Of a stretch of DNA of 64,000 bases, positions 45,920 to 57,793 are shown piece after piece; the stretch's first letter is position 1, and each line of letters begins with the position of its first letter. Below the pieces are notes generated by a model. That model searched no databases, had not been told where the DNA came from, and saw only the letters and a program-made list of their open reading frames with translations. The position numbers and the translations under genes are program-made. Origin of the DNA: Sipunculus nudus (Eukaryota > Annelida > Sipuncula > Golfingiida > Sipunculidae); contig CM049320.1 of assembly GCA_026874595.1 (NCBI GenBank), positions 35,746,214 to 35,810,213 of the forward strand, given 5' to 3'.

Positions 45920-46160
45920 GATTGGCTTACGCACAAGTTATAAGGTCAATGGCTTTTACGTCTTATGTGCGGCACCCCCTGAATATACCATGCATGGCGC
46001 GTAAATACTTTGGAAATGAAAGAAAGGCGGGGAAAATACGATTTGTTATCTCACAAGTCAATAGATCGTCAGTGAATATCAGTTTAAACCTGGTGGTCTC
46101 ACTGAATATAATAACAAATACGCTCAAAATGTCGGCGGACAATCTTTCTCATCTTAAAAT
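45920..46160 (+). other. Candidate 5' exon with upstream ORF and GTAAGT donor
   Basis: An ATG in good context (CAAAATGTC, 46129-46131) opens MSADNLSHLK and runs into a perfect donor, AAAAT|GTAAGTC, at 46161. The surrounding 250 bp is open in the same frame (from 45922) and less AT-rich than the flanks. If spliced to the acceptor at 48675/48676, this reading frame stops at TAA 48701-48703, two bases before the ATG of the signal-peptide exon. The most economical reading is a 5' UTR exon carrying a 19-codon upstream ORF. The exon start is not defined. It could also be the first coding exon of a different gene. Confidence 0.4.
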
Positions 46161-46588
46161 GTAAGTCATGAAATTGATCTCGCAGGGCGTGTCATTTAGG
46201 AGTTTCTGATCGACGTTTCAGCAATAATCGCATGGGCGATTTATGAAAATAAATTGTCAACAATCAGAATGCAAAAAAAAAATAATAGTATAGCGTGCCT
46301 CTGTGTGTCACGTTCGACGAGAAGGGGAACAGAAATTACTTGATCTTTGTATTTTTAAATCTATACGCGTATTAAATACACGGAATATCCTGAATGCGTG
46401 GTGAAAAATGTTCGTCTATTTTGAGCACCTGCCGCTAGGAACATATTGGGTAAAGTTGTAGCTACATGCTAATTTGCTCTTTACGGATCAGTTAAGACAC
46501 GCGGAGTTCGTCGACCGGCATTTAGGTTTTGTGAAAGATGGTTACAAATGTAAAAGTGCGTTGTTCAGGGGATATTTAAATAATAATT
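46161..46588 (+). other. Putative intron 1, first part
   Basis: Follows the GTAAGT donor. No repeats until the family B element at 46589. Confidence 0.35.
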
Positions 46589-47765
46589 GTATCCGACAAA
46601 ACAGAGTTTTGCGGATAATATGTTTTCAGTCGGACGCCGCCGCCGCCGCTTAGGTTTCCGAGGAACTCCTCCGTAACCACTGGGCGGAATGTTTTTAAAT
46701 TCGTGATTATGATCGGGTCACATGTGAATTGCTGCGCCCTCATTTTTGGTTGACCTCTGACCTTTCCTCTCTGCCCAGCGTCCATTTGTGTGTCTGTTTC
46801 CATGCATAAACACACATATCTCACGACCCGTCTGACCGGTTTGGCAAAACCTTTGCATGTGTATAGTTCTTACATATCAATTTATCATAGGCAAAACTGG
46901 TGGCGCCACCTGCAACCATTTTTGCACAGCGTCCATCTGTTCATCTGGCTTGGGACAAAATCACTCATATCTTGGCAGTGGTTTGACTTATACACCTGAT
47001 ATTTTGCAGGTTTACACACCCTGGACAGCTTTTTTGATTTTATGACAGGTGGCGCCACCTTCATTCACGTTTACGCTGCAGACACTCAAGCTCATATCTC
47101 GGGAACCGTTTGACCAATTGGGCAAAAATGTGGCATGTCTATGAATCTCACATAGCTCTTTAGCATACGCAATACTGGTGGCGCCACCTGCAACAATTTT
47201 TGCACAGCGTCCGTCTGTTTGTCTGCCCTGGGATAAAATCACTCAGATCTCGGCAGTGGTTTGACATATCTGCCTAAAAGTTTGCATGTATATACATCTT
47301 TGATAGCTTTCTCGATTTTGTGGCAGGTGGTGCCACCTACATTTATGTTTACGCTGCAGACATCCAGGCTTGTATCTCAGGACTGGTTTGACATATCTCC
47401 CTGAAATTTGAGATGTGTATAGATCTGACATAGCTCTTAATCATACACAAAATTAGTGGCGCCACCTGCCACCATTTTTTGCACAGTGTTCTTCTGTTTG
47501 TCTGCTGTGGGATAAAATCACTCATATACAAGTAGTGGTTTGACTTATCTGCCAAAAAATTTGCATATGTATACAACTTGGACAGCTTTCTGGTTTTGTG
47601 GTAGATGGCGCAACCTACATACACATTTCGGCTGCAGACATACATGCTAATTTTGAACACACCTCACTCTATTTCCCCTTGCCACTCAATCCATGCCTCA
47701 CTTCACCCGTCCCACTGTGATTTCGGTGGATACACGTAGTCGCTTGTCGACTACCCGTATTCTAG
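46589..47765 (+). mobile_element. Family B Helitron-like element, best-preserved ends (1177 bp)
   Basis: The 5' end after a T: GTATCCGACAAAACAGAG, which itself forms a stem with TTTTGCGGATA (46590-46617). The 3' end: GATTTCGGTGGATACAC (subterminal inverted repeat of the 5' tip), a perfect 7-bp hairpin GTAGTCG-CTTGT-CGACTAC (47736-47754), CCGTATT, then CTAG (47762-47765) and T outside. The core has palindromes at 46899, 47048 and 47177 (exact), and variants at ~47326, ~47455 and ~47606, alternating about 149 and 129 bp. There is no coding capacity. It lies in the putative first intron of the candidate gene, in the same orientation. Confidence 0.85.
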
Positions 47766-48675
47766 TTATAATAAAATAGGATTGCTTGTTTAGGTTTTTG
47801 GCGTCCGTTAATGGGATTTTCAATCCTGTGATAAGCGGCTGATGGCATCAGCTACGAAAACGGGTCGGCTTGTTTATATTAACAGTAGGTGTATATGATA
47901 TTCAAGTACCGTTCTTATGTAATATATTGACGTTAAGATGATGAATACCATGAATATATCGTTTGGATTAGTAATCATTTAATTCATACTTTTGGACATT
48001 ACCTCATTTGGGCTCTTGTTCTTCTCGGGTTCGCCACGAACGTGCTACGATGTTAAACGAAAGTGTCAATATCAGGGGACCGTAAGACGTGACCCAAATG
48101 GAACCAGAGGGGCCCAGCTTTTTTAGGGTATAAAAATATATTTGGAAATAAAAATAAATCTTGAGAGCGCTTGGTAAAGTATTTTAGGAACAACTTTGAA
48201 ATAATGTCTTAATTATATTTTCTGCTCCCGTGTGTCAGAGGGAATGAGAGTGGGTGGAAGACGTCCCTGGTTGATTAATCACTTCGTTATATATTTAATT
48301 AAATTAAATATTTAATTAGTATGGTACAATTGTCCAATGCATATATTCTGGTATTTCAATACAAAATAGGATAAAAAGTACTGTAAGTTATAGGGACAAT
48401 AACCCCCCAGACAGCAGAATGCAACCACGGACACAGGGTTAATTTATCCCCAGCGGGATGGACGCAACACCGTATTTACAAAGCGGGATAACAAGAACCC
48501 TTCATATTTATAGATATTACTTTAAAAACAATGGTTAAGGTCACCAGATTTCAAACATGTCCGAGAACTTGGTAGGAACAATTTGTCAATCAAATGTGCT
48601 GAAAAAAATGTTCATTTATTCAAAACTTATGCATAAAAAAGCAATAATTCAATATTGTGTTTAATTTCGTTGCAG
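47766..48675 (+). other. Putative intron 1, last part
   Basis: AT-rich, no repeat recognised. It ends with TTTAATTTCGTTGCAG, a good acceptor at 48674-48675. Confidence 0.35.
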
Positions 48676-48795
48676 ACTGACACGCGAGAACAAAACAGCT
48701 TAAATATGGCTCATGGATTTACTGAATATTGCTCGACCTCACAGTGGACTGTCCTAGCATTTCTGTTATGTGCCACTGCTTCTACCTGCTTCGGG
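48676..48795 (+). CDS. Candidate first coding exon with signal peptide
   Basis: The exon is bounded by an acceptor (TTCGTTGCAG|A) and a donor (TTCGGG|GTAAAG). The ATG at 48706 starts 30 codons that end exactly at the exon edge (phase 0). The peptide opens MAHGFTEYCSTSQ and continues WTVLAFLLCATASTCFG: a polar N-terminal region, a ~10-residue hydrophobic core and small residues (A-T-A-S) suited to signal peptidase cleavage. This is the usual shape of the first coding exon of a secreted or membrane protein. Read without splicing, the frame stops two codons later, so the donor matters. No convincing next exon was found (GTTGCTTGCACC after a TTCATTGCAG acceptor at 52526 is possible but weak). The family is unknown. 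Confidence 0.4.
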
Positions 48796-49506
48796 GTAAA
48801 GTAAAGTATTTTATTTACCAAAATCACATAAACCAATACCAAATACTTAACCTTAACCTGTTGGATATATCATACAAGGGGAATGCGTTATTTGGACTGT
48901 AGAAGACCAACAGTATATCCCTTGCATTTGATATATATTTTTATACGCTCGTCTATATGATGGGACGTATTATTGTACACAACGGTCCTTCCGTCCGTCC
49001 GTTAACTCTTAGTGTCGCCGCGATAACTTATAATAGGCTATAAAATATTTTCACGAAATACGCCATAACAACTTAGCAATAGATTATCTCACCTGAGTTT
49101 GGTTATGAGCAATATCCAATATTTAATAAGGTTAGAGGTCTACTAGGCTACTTTGTGGTGTCACCGTGATTTAACTACTGTGTATAATGAATATGATGAA
49201 TTTTGATAAAACTAAACAGAAATATTCATCAGTATAATATCTCGCCAAAGTTGGCAGACTTTGGTGGCGCTGTGATGAATTTTCAAACGTCTGATAGTTT
49301 TTCATGAAACTCATTATGAATTATAACCAATACAGTGCCCCTGTTTAGATTATGTGTTCAAAAGGAATGACAGGATGAAAAATATGGAAGCCATATTGGA
49401 TTGCTGATGCCGTTGATCTGGAATTGGAAATATCCTGTTATAAATAACATGAACTCGGGAACATTTTCAAAGTTTACGAAATCTTCAAGATGTCGGCTAA
49501 CCAGCT
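48796..49506 (+). other. Putative intron, no gene recognised
   Basis: AT-rich. A TTTGGTGGCGCTGTGAT string near 49260 resembles a decayed palindrome site. Confidence 0.35.
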
Positions 49507-49794
49507 CCTATGTGATCAAAGGTCTCGCAAGGGTATTTGCGAGCAAAAACCTTTCGCAAACCTCTCACAAATTGATTTTGGATGTGATCAAAACTTTCGC
49601 AAACTCACTATAAGGCGCAGGCGCTCGTAAATTTGCGAATTTCAAAAACCTCTCGCAGCGCCCCTCGCAGCCTCTTTTGGTCCTGTTCATGCACGAAATA
49701 GAGCCGAGACAGGTATATGCTTCATATTTTAATAAAAGCTCAAGCCTAAATGGTTAATATCAGTGACTTTTTTTCACAAATAATCCCATTTGTT

Positions 49795-49842
<48 letters not shown>

Positions 49843-51356
49843 TGTTTACTTATTAAAAATGTTATAAAATAATCATACTATATAGTCATAAAATAAATAT
49901 ATAAATATGTTTTTGCACATTATATGTTTCTATTTCATGACAATTTCATAAAATATATAACATTATATATTCAATATGGCTAAACACTTTTTTTCACGTA
50001 TGTGGTCCCTCTCCTACAAAATCGGCATCCTTTGTGCATACAGAATTAATATCTAAATAGAGATAACATAGTAAGAAAAAATGCATATTTAAATGAAAAA
50101 TATCTAATATTTATTGCTTATAAATAAATTGTTCAACTTTTATATGAAAATTTATTAATCTGAAGTCTCAGAACTGAGTTTCCAATTCAATGACGTCAAT
50201 TAATGTATATAGGTTTAACTTTGGCACTTGTCATAGGTTGCATGTCTATGGCATATCTATGGCAGACATGTCTATAAATAAACTTCGGATTGGCTTACAA
50301 TTGTGTAAAATCAAAAAATTACTTAACTTGGTAAATTATCAAATTTGTATGAAATGAATCTATACAGCTTCACATTATAAAATGCGATTTATGAAAGTAA
50401 GGTCTCACACTTCATTTTTTATTAATAAGCTTTAAACTATATTTAAATCAATCATATGATATAAATAAATTGGAAATATTCCTGCTTTTGAACAACTTTT
50501 TTCTCAGTATCACTGTATATATAAAATGTTTCCGAATTCTCGACAATCAGAACATATGCAAAAACAGAACATTTGTAAAAATGTATTATTATTATTGAAC
50601 AATAACAAGATGCACATATAAACAATGTATTGAAGCATTTGCGCATATAAATCGTGTTGATAGGATTGCAACTTATCATACAGAGTAAATACCTCACGTT
50701 AAAAGCGAATTTCTGTTAATGGGGCATGATGATTATGACAGTTATTAAAGTGTAAATAAAAAAGTTTAAGTTTCTTTTTGCGGATGTTTACCAGGCGTTC
50801 ACAAAATTAACGTTATTAAATTTAACGTAATTTTGCGATGCGTTGGATCGACGTTGGAAAACGCAGCAAGAGGTTCAACGCCCCTTCTTCTTCCCTCCCT
50901 CCTATCATTTAGGGAAAAAATCTGTCAGTTTAACGTCAGGGATTAGTTCTATAGTCGCAGGTTTGATTTCTGGATTACCCTAGCCCCGTTGCTTTGATAC
51001 CTGAAATCCAGTCTTAAATAAATACATATCATTTTTGTTACCTTCATCTTCTTTCAATATACAGTACAGCCTTAACCGTTGGGCCTATAAACATTAATAT
51101 ATATATATAAACACATGTGAGTGTATATATATAATGGCATATAAGGCAGATTCCTGTCTGCTGTGTATAATACAGGCGTATCCCGAAAGTCAATAAAACG
51201 TGGGTTACGAGCGTTCGCAACAACTGATTAATCGCAAAATTGCGAGAGACGTGCGAGAGGTTTTCAACACACTTCGCAAAAAAAATTGCGAGCCTTCGCA
51301 AACCTTCCTCAAATCCCCTCGCAATCGCAAATATGCGAATGTTTCGATCACATAGG
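49507..51356. mobile_element. 1850-bp DNA element with CCTATGTGATC terminal repeats
   Basis: CCTATGTGATC (49507-49517) is matched by GATCACATAGG (51346-51356). Inside each end lie about 150-170 bp packed with GCAAA, TTTGCGA and CTCGCA strings in inverted arrangement (49518-49680 and 51190-51345), giving long, imperfect subterminal inverted repeats. The interior is very AT-rich with a (TA)n at 49797-49838 and no transposase frame. It looks like a non-autonomous TIR transposon. The superfamily and the target duplication could not be determined. Confidence 0.6.
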
Positions 51357-51934
51357 CCCTGATTAATAAAGAGTTAACACAGCAAGTCACATGGTATCAC
51401 TTTATATATATATGACCAAGGGTCACATGAAACATGATATGGTTGGCTCTAGCCACTTGTTTGAAGAGGAGGTTTATATGTAATCATTCATTATCAACAT
51501 AACATCAATAAGAATTGACATGATCTATCCATTCTTTAATCTGTGGCAAACTAAAGAGATAATGTCTTAGACCGCCCGGTCTCAGGGCTTTCATGCATAT
51601 GGATGCTACATAGAGACTAGAAATCCGCATCTACCTCCGCGATGTTTGTGTATTGCTGGGGGGGGGGGGGGGTCCTTATTATGGGATGCTCCCCAAACCG
51701 TGTTTCCTTTCACCCCGGCAACTATTTAAGGCCCGGCATTTTATAAAGGAAATAAGTATTCGGCCCAGATCCCTAGGTTCACCTGTGCATAATCGAAGGA
51801 ACACTTGTGAATATTCTTGATGACATTCTGAAATCCTGATCATGTTCCCGACCCACACCAAATCTAATCGATACATAATTGGCCAGTACCGGAAATGCCC
51901 TGAAGATTTCAAGATATTATATGATTTATGTTGT
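51357..51934. other. No gene recognised
   Basis: Contains a 15-G run at 51658-51672. The minus-strand open frame at 51679-52041 overlaps a family G fragment and has no domain. Confidence 0.45.
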
Positions 51935-52015
51935 AAAAAAAATATACGAACACACAGACACGCACACGGGGATGAATGCATACCCTCTCGGCGGAGGCAA
52001 CAGAAATAGATACCG
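51935..52015 (-). mobile_element. Family G fragment, inverted
   Basis: Reverse complement reads GTTGCCTCCGCCGAGAGGGTATGCATTCATCCC, GTGTGCGTGTCTGTGTG and TTTTTTTTACAACATAA, matching the head of the copies at 11310 and 57960. Confidence 0.55.
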
Positions 52016-53061
52016 GCACGTGACAGCAGGCAGGGCCCCAAAAAGTCAGTGGGGTTGTGCTGTTATCTCCAGCCTTTAGGTCACTGTTCCATTTATGCAG
52101 AAGTGATCTTTGGAAGTCGCAATGTCGTTACTGTTACTTAATGCAGTCGCTTTAATCGTTCGCCGTCCAGCAGACTGTACTAAAATATGTCTCAGTATTT
52201 AAACTGAATGACTTTTTATTAATTTTTCTTCTAGTTTTGAATAATAAAAACACACCAGGACTCAGGTCTTGGTATTGAAGCACAAGGGTCTCTATTCTGG
52301 TCCCATTCTTCAAGACCAAGCAGAATTTTATAAATTATGCATCACATCATGCGGGCGAGTTTGATTTGCTATCTGTGAGATTTGTTCTCTCCGAATTCAG
52401 ACGAATTCAACAGAGTGAGGGGCCTTGTGCTCCATGTAATATAATATTGTTATAACTTATCAAAGGGTAAATATACAATTATATTTAAAGTTATATGTAA
52501 TATAGAGTTATTTGTGTTCATTGCAGGTTGCTTGCACCGTCTTGTTTTCCACGACAAAATATATTGTTTTCTGTCTCATATCTGTTTACAACTCATTAAC
52601 ATAAACCATATATACATAAAAAATAACTTCGTATCTTCTACAGGAATATACTAATTAAATAAGCTACTGAACATGCGAGACTTTGTGGTTTTGGTTGCTT
52701 AATGTCCGGGAAATTCATTGCATAATGACCAAGGACATGCACTGATTCGCCATACTAGACATATTAAGGATAATAAGTTTTCCAGATACGGATTGTGTTA
52801 CCTCTGCTATATTACTAAATGTATTTCCATTTAAAACAATTGCCAGCACAAAGAATTGTGAATGCATGTCTTTACTTAATCTGCCTGAATATTTTGCTTC
52901 TTTGATGCTGAGAATAAAAGAAATTAGAAAGGGAACATTTTAAAATTTGGGATCTGAAGGGATTGGCTTTAATAGCAGACCCCATGGATATGGCTGATAG
53001 TATAAGTTTGATTCTTGAACATAAGGCAAGAATTTAGAGCCTGTACAATAAAACGATAAAA
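52016..53061. other. No gene recognised
   Basis: Two acceptor-like sites (TTTATGCAG near 52099, TTCATTGCAG at 52526) are not followed by convincing exons. Confidence 0.4.
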
Positions 53062-53305
53062 AAAAACCAGCACTCCGAGTGTACAGACCTCCATCAAGAA
53101 AATATTATTCCTTTAACAAACATTCCGGATCCAGATGGATCACCCCCGAAATTTAATCAATTGTTCCTTGTGGCATTGCAGAACTGTCCTGAAACTTTCA
53201 TCAAATCATCCATTAATAACGTTTTGAGTAATTTTGCGAACAGGCAAACATACAGGCAAACAAACAGACAAATCAACGCCGCCTAAAGAGGTTATTAGGG
53301 AAGAT
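53062..53305 (-). mobile_element. Family G repeat, near-complete inverted copy
   Basis: On the minus strand it runs CCTCTTTAGGCGGCGTTG, (TGTTTG)n-like, AATTACTCAAAACGTTATTAATGG, GAAAGTTTCAGGACAG, GCCACAAGGAACAATTGATT, AATTTCGGGGGTGATCC, GATCCGGAAT, GGAGGTCTGTACACTC, GAGTGCTGG. This wording belongs to an interspersed repeat I have seen in many aquatic animal genomes (recollection, not searched). Non-coding. Confidence 0.65.
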
Positions 53306-53331
53306 TTATGGAATGAACCTATAATTTACAA

Positions 53332-53851
<520 letters not shown>

Positions 53852-53912
<61 letters not shown>
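53852..53912. repeat. (TA)n microsatellite
   Basis: About 30 TA units. Confidence 0.95.
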
Positions 53913-53916
<4 letters not shown>

Positions 53917-54477
53917 ACTCAGCAGCTGACAAGTAAATTACGATTTTGCAGATAAGCTAGCTGACTGTTCCTGGTTATGTTGAATACTGCTCCTTAACAA
54001 ATGTTAATGTAGTTCAGGGTTAGCAGCGGCTACTGGGTTACACCTTAAACATTATAATATGGCTGGACGAAAGCATTCAACGACAGCTTATTTTAAAGCG
54101 ACATGTCAATACTTAAAAAAAATAAGAGCCTTATATTTCCCTGAATTAGCTTCATGTTTTTCATTAACTCTTGGCGGCATAAGAGGATACATGAAAAGGC
54201 TTCGTCTGGGCGTCGATAAGAAAACTATATAATCTCATAAACTATAAAGACTATATATATATATATATATGTATTAATTAACCTAAGATATGGCTAGATG
54301 AAAAAGGCCCATTTTCAAATTTATTATTTAATCATTTAAGTTCAAAAGACGCAAAATTTAAAATGCATGCAAAAAATACGTGTCCTTGTGTTTCAACTCT
54401 TTTTTTCCAAATAGGCGATATATGTGTATAGTAGTTGGCCAGCTAAACTCTGAAAAGTACTCTAGAATTATTGTTTA
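53913..54477. other. No gene recognised
   Basis: Short (TA)n at 54252-54271. AT-rich. Confidence 0.45.
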
Positions 54478-54620
54478 CGGCATCGCATGTTAATAGCAGG
54501 CATCCATGTGGGATCTGTCCAGTATTAGGAGGTAAATAAGATATGGTCGGATGCCAGCGCAAAATTTGAATTTGAAGGTCATTTTGAAGGTCATCAAAGT
54601 CACAAGGTTTAACATTTCGT
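54478..54620 (+). repeat. Family J repeat, single unit
   Basis: GCATCGCATGTTAATAGCAGGCATCCATG through GGTCGGATGCCAGC, AAATTTGAATTTGAAGGTCATTTTGAAGGTCA matches the ~157-bp tandem units at 62258-62530. Confidence 0.6.
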
Positions 54621-55114
54621 TTTTTCCTTGTTTGGTTTAATATAGGCCACTTTTTTCATTTAAAATATCTATATATCAACTTGTTTTGTTGTTTGCAAAT
54701 GAAAATTTAGTATTGCAAACAGATAAAGTTGAAATGAATAAAACAATTTTCTAATTTACTGCATATACTGTAGCACTGTGGTTTCACTTAATTTGTAACC
54801 GTGTGTTTGCACTGTACATAGTCTGATCGTCCTGTCCGTGGGTTTGTGTGTTTGTCTCTCACTCACGACTTTCAGACGTCTGAATGCACATACTTTAAAC
54901 ATAGTCATTTTATTATGAATGGGCCACATGAGTAAGCTATTTTTTGCAATACGACTGTGGCCATCAGGGGGCACTGGCAACTTTAACACGGCTACGTTTT
55001 GTTTTGTTATAGATGTCAGTTTTGTTCTGTGTGTTAACATGTATTGACAATTTGACAGCAGTTTCTTAAACAATATCAAGTTGTTTACTCCTTCCACTGC
55101 AGTGATATAAACTA
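54621..55114. other. No gene recognised
   Basis: The long minus-strand frame 54756-55097 has no family features. It spans a CTCF-like site at 54958-54977. Confidence 0.4.
54958..54977 (+). promoter_or_regulatory. CTCF-like binding motif (single site)
   Basis: TGGCCATCAGGGGGCACTGG differs at only a few positions from the animal CTCF consensus CCASYAGRKGGCRS (one mismatch over that 14-mer). It stands outside any repeat I recognise. Occupancy is inference. Confidence 0.35.
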
Positions 55115-55302
55115 CAGTCGAGCCTACTTTGTGTCATATCGGTTAATGGAAAATCCCGTTTATTCTCATATAAATCTGAAATCCCAAACCATTTCCTATA
55201 TAAACAATGGTAAATCTGACCGTTTATTATCATGGAATATTGTCATAATCCCGTTTATTGTCATGCTCGGATCCCTTGGCAGTGATACAAGTGAAAATTT
55301 GA
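55115..55302 (+). mobile_element. Possible pogo/Tigger-like end (weak)
   Basis: TA followed by CAGTCGAGCCTACTTTG resembles pogo-group terminal sequence. The following CGGTTAATGGAAAATCCCGTTTATT and its variants at ~55220 and 55245 (CCGTTTATT three times) suggest a short internal repeat. No matching right end was found. Confidence 0.2.
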
Positions 55303-55447
55303 TGTACACCGGAATGTATAATGTGATGTTTTAAAGAACAATTTTATATGTGGTGTTCCTCTTTGAAGTTCAACAAAATAAATGCTTTGTGACGTTTCTA
55401 TTTTGTTCCGTTTGACCTTGAAAATTGCATTGAGAAAATTACTTGGA
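55303..55447 (+). repeat. Family F repeat, copy 1
   Basis: About 145 bp closely matching the reverse complement of 63264-63408, including TTTTATATGTGGTGTTC, TTTGAAGTTCA, AAATGCTTTGT, CTATTTTGTTCCGTTTGACC and TTGAAAATTGCATTGAGAAA. Non-coding. Confidence 0.75.
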
Positions 55448-56069
55448 ATCTCCCCTAGGTTTTCATTACCACAAAAATGCTATATAAAGGGCACTCTTAA
55501 AAGCAGTATACAGGAGAAAAAAGGCTTAGTAGATATCAACATGAATATCCTGGCCAACGGATTAAATACTTATTTAATAAACTGAAGCACATTTGACTGT
55601 GTACTTGCTATGGAGCACATTTCCAATGTGTGTATCTCAAATGAAGTCATTATCAAAAGATAACCCAAGTAATTTTACATATTTTACATATTTTACACAA
55701 TTTATCATATATGATTGATATGTGTTTGTTGTCGAACTGCATAATTACATTAAAGCCATCCATTACAAATGTCGGAAATTAATGTGGATCAGCTCATCAA
55801 TTATATAAGTACAACTCTAAATAATGTCACAGTGGTAGATGATTCTGACAAAGTATGTCTCTATTAACATGCACGTAAAGTTTGATCAGTATGATTATTA
55901 AAGGCCGAACCACGCTCATATCTAGAATATAGGTTCCAGTGACCTGATTTCTGATTTCTTAGATTTTACCAAGAGCATCCTGAACGTTACATATACACCC
56001 ATTACTTTTTTACAACCACTGAATAAGCCATGTCTAACTTCTTGCCTGCTCATAACTATGTTTGGGCTA
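55448..56069. other. No gene recognised
   Basis: The 3' part, from ~55905, reads like strongly diverged family A. Confidence 0.4.
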
Positions 56070-56257
56070 ATTGCTCGCAGCATATAGGACATTGTGACTT
56101 AATTTCAGGTTTCCGAGGATATTGGCATAAGACCTCCCTGGGTGTAAATTTATAAGTTACTTTTATCAACGGTAACGATTTATGCCCTAATGGAGGAGCG
56201 GAAAGACAACGGACAAAGGGTGATATAGCTCATATGACTTACAAACAGCTGAGCTTA
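56070..56257 (+). repeat. Family A fragment with decayed hairpin
   Basis: GACTTAATTTCAGGTTTCCGAGGA, GACCTCCCTGG, GGTAACGATTTATGCCC, GGAAAGACAACGGACAAAGGGTGAT, then a mutated terminal hairpin (56227-56257). Confidence 0.65.
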
Positions 56258-56279
56258 AAAAAAAGATATATGTGCTTTC

Positions 56280-56298
56280 GGGGGGGGGGGGGGGGGGG
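56280..56298. repeat. Poly-G run (19 G)
   Basis: Uninterrupted G tract shortly after the family A hairpin end. Confidence 0.95.
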
Positions 56299-56490
56299 CT
56301 TGAGCCACTTTTAAAGGCAGGCTAGCAAAATTCCACGTCTAGTGTTTTGATCGGTAAAAAAAGGGAAACAATTCCTCGAACAATAATTTCTGTGTGTGGG
56401 TTTATTATTATATAGTCAGTGAGAACATGGCAGGCAACTTCCGTCATTATGAATGAACGCTGCTAAACCAGATATTGTGTAAACACAGCC

Positions 56491-56651
56491 GGTGCCACGT
56501 CTGCTCAGAGAAGCTTATCTCATCTCAGCTATTCTCAGCCTCACGGGTTTCCAACATGACCTACTTAATAGGTGCCACGTCTGCTCAGAGAAGCTTATCT
56601 CAGCTCAGCTATTCTGACCCTAACGGGTTTCAAACATGACCTACTAAATAG
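56491..56651 (+). repeat. 80-bp tandem duplication
   Basis: GGTGCCACGTCTGCTCAGAG...GACCTACTTAATA repeats with an 80-bp period (56491 and 56571). The two copies differ at a handful of positions, so the duplication is fairly recent. Confidence 0.9.
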
Positions 56652-56920
56652 CTCTGTTTATGCTTGCATCTGAATCATCAGGAAATGTTGAATATTCTGC
56701 ATGCTGAACATTTTGATAGGAAATTGGGGGAATGGCGTAATCAACGGCTCATCATACCCCCCTCATCCCACATCCACCCCGAATCCGTTGCATACAATGG
56801 ATGTGCAGTCTAGATCTGACGATTAGATCCATATTGGCTGGGGAAATCCATAAATATTTTATTCGGATGCTGTCTCTTTCATACCTCGAATCAAGAGTTT
56901 TTCGAGGCTATTTGCAGAAT

Positions 56921-57035
56921 TATATATAAATATATATTCATATATATATATAACATATATATATAATATATATAATATATATAATATATATAATTTACAT
57001 ATATATTAAATATAATATATATAATATATATGTAC

Positions 57036-57090
<55 letters not shown>

Positions 57091-57100
57091 GGGGGGGGGG
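56921..57100. repeat. Complex TA-rich satellite ending in poly-G
   Basis: ATATATATAA-type phrases, then a pure (TA)n from ~57040 to 57089, then 10 Gs (57091-57100). Confidence 0.95.
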
Positions 57101-57707
57101 TCCTCAGCAAACACGGTAGGTAATCTGGAAGGTAGTTTACGTCATTTCCTATCTTCACCCAAAACTAGATTTGGACCCATAGCTGAACTTGTATAGCATT
57201 TTGCTACCGGACAGAATGAAGTGACCCAGTAAAATGGTCACATGGGGAGACCTTTAAATTGTTGACCTTTTTTATAGTCTGAAAATAATATTAATTTTGG
57301 ATACCATAACATCATAAAATGTAACCCTATTCCGAACAAAGTTAAGATTTACACAAAATGTCGCCATGTAATTACTCATACTCATGATAAGCGCAATAAC
57401 CAGATGTTAATAACAGCAGATTATATCTGAGTCATCAGACACGATCATTTTTTACCCGTGAAACCTCCATCTGTTTTCACTCGTGATAATGGAAAAAAGA
57501 CCAATGTTTGGATATCTATCAGCCATGTTCATTTCATAGTACTGTGATTAATAGACGGGAAATTCACAACAGTCCGGATATAGTCATTACTCAGCAGATA
57601 AGCGTGCATGGCAGTGCCTGGTGTTTTAAGGCACCTGGAATTAATAATGATACCATTACAGTTGATTCAATGATCAGTAGCAAAAATTAACAGGCATGAT
57701 GAATAAG
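57101..57707. other. No gene recognised
   Basis: A 60-codon frame at 57508-57690 has no supporting features. Confidence 0.45.
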
Positions 57708-57717
57708 GTATATATAT

Positions 57718-57779
<62 letters not shown>
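57708..57779. repeat. Compound microsatellite (TA)(TG)n(GA)n
   Basis: TA, TG, then ~24 GA units, ending 14 bp before a family A terminal hairpin. Confidence 0.95.
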
Positions 57780-57782
<3 letters not shown>

Positions 57783-57793
57783 TCCTTAATTTT

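Noticed and set aside
54756-55097. A 113-codon minus-strand frame.
   Set aside because: No recognisable family, no splice sites, and atypical composition. Its length is within chance expectation here.
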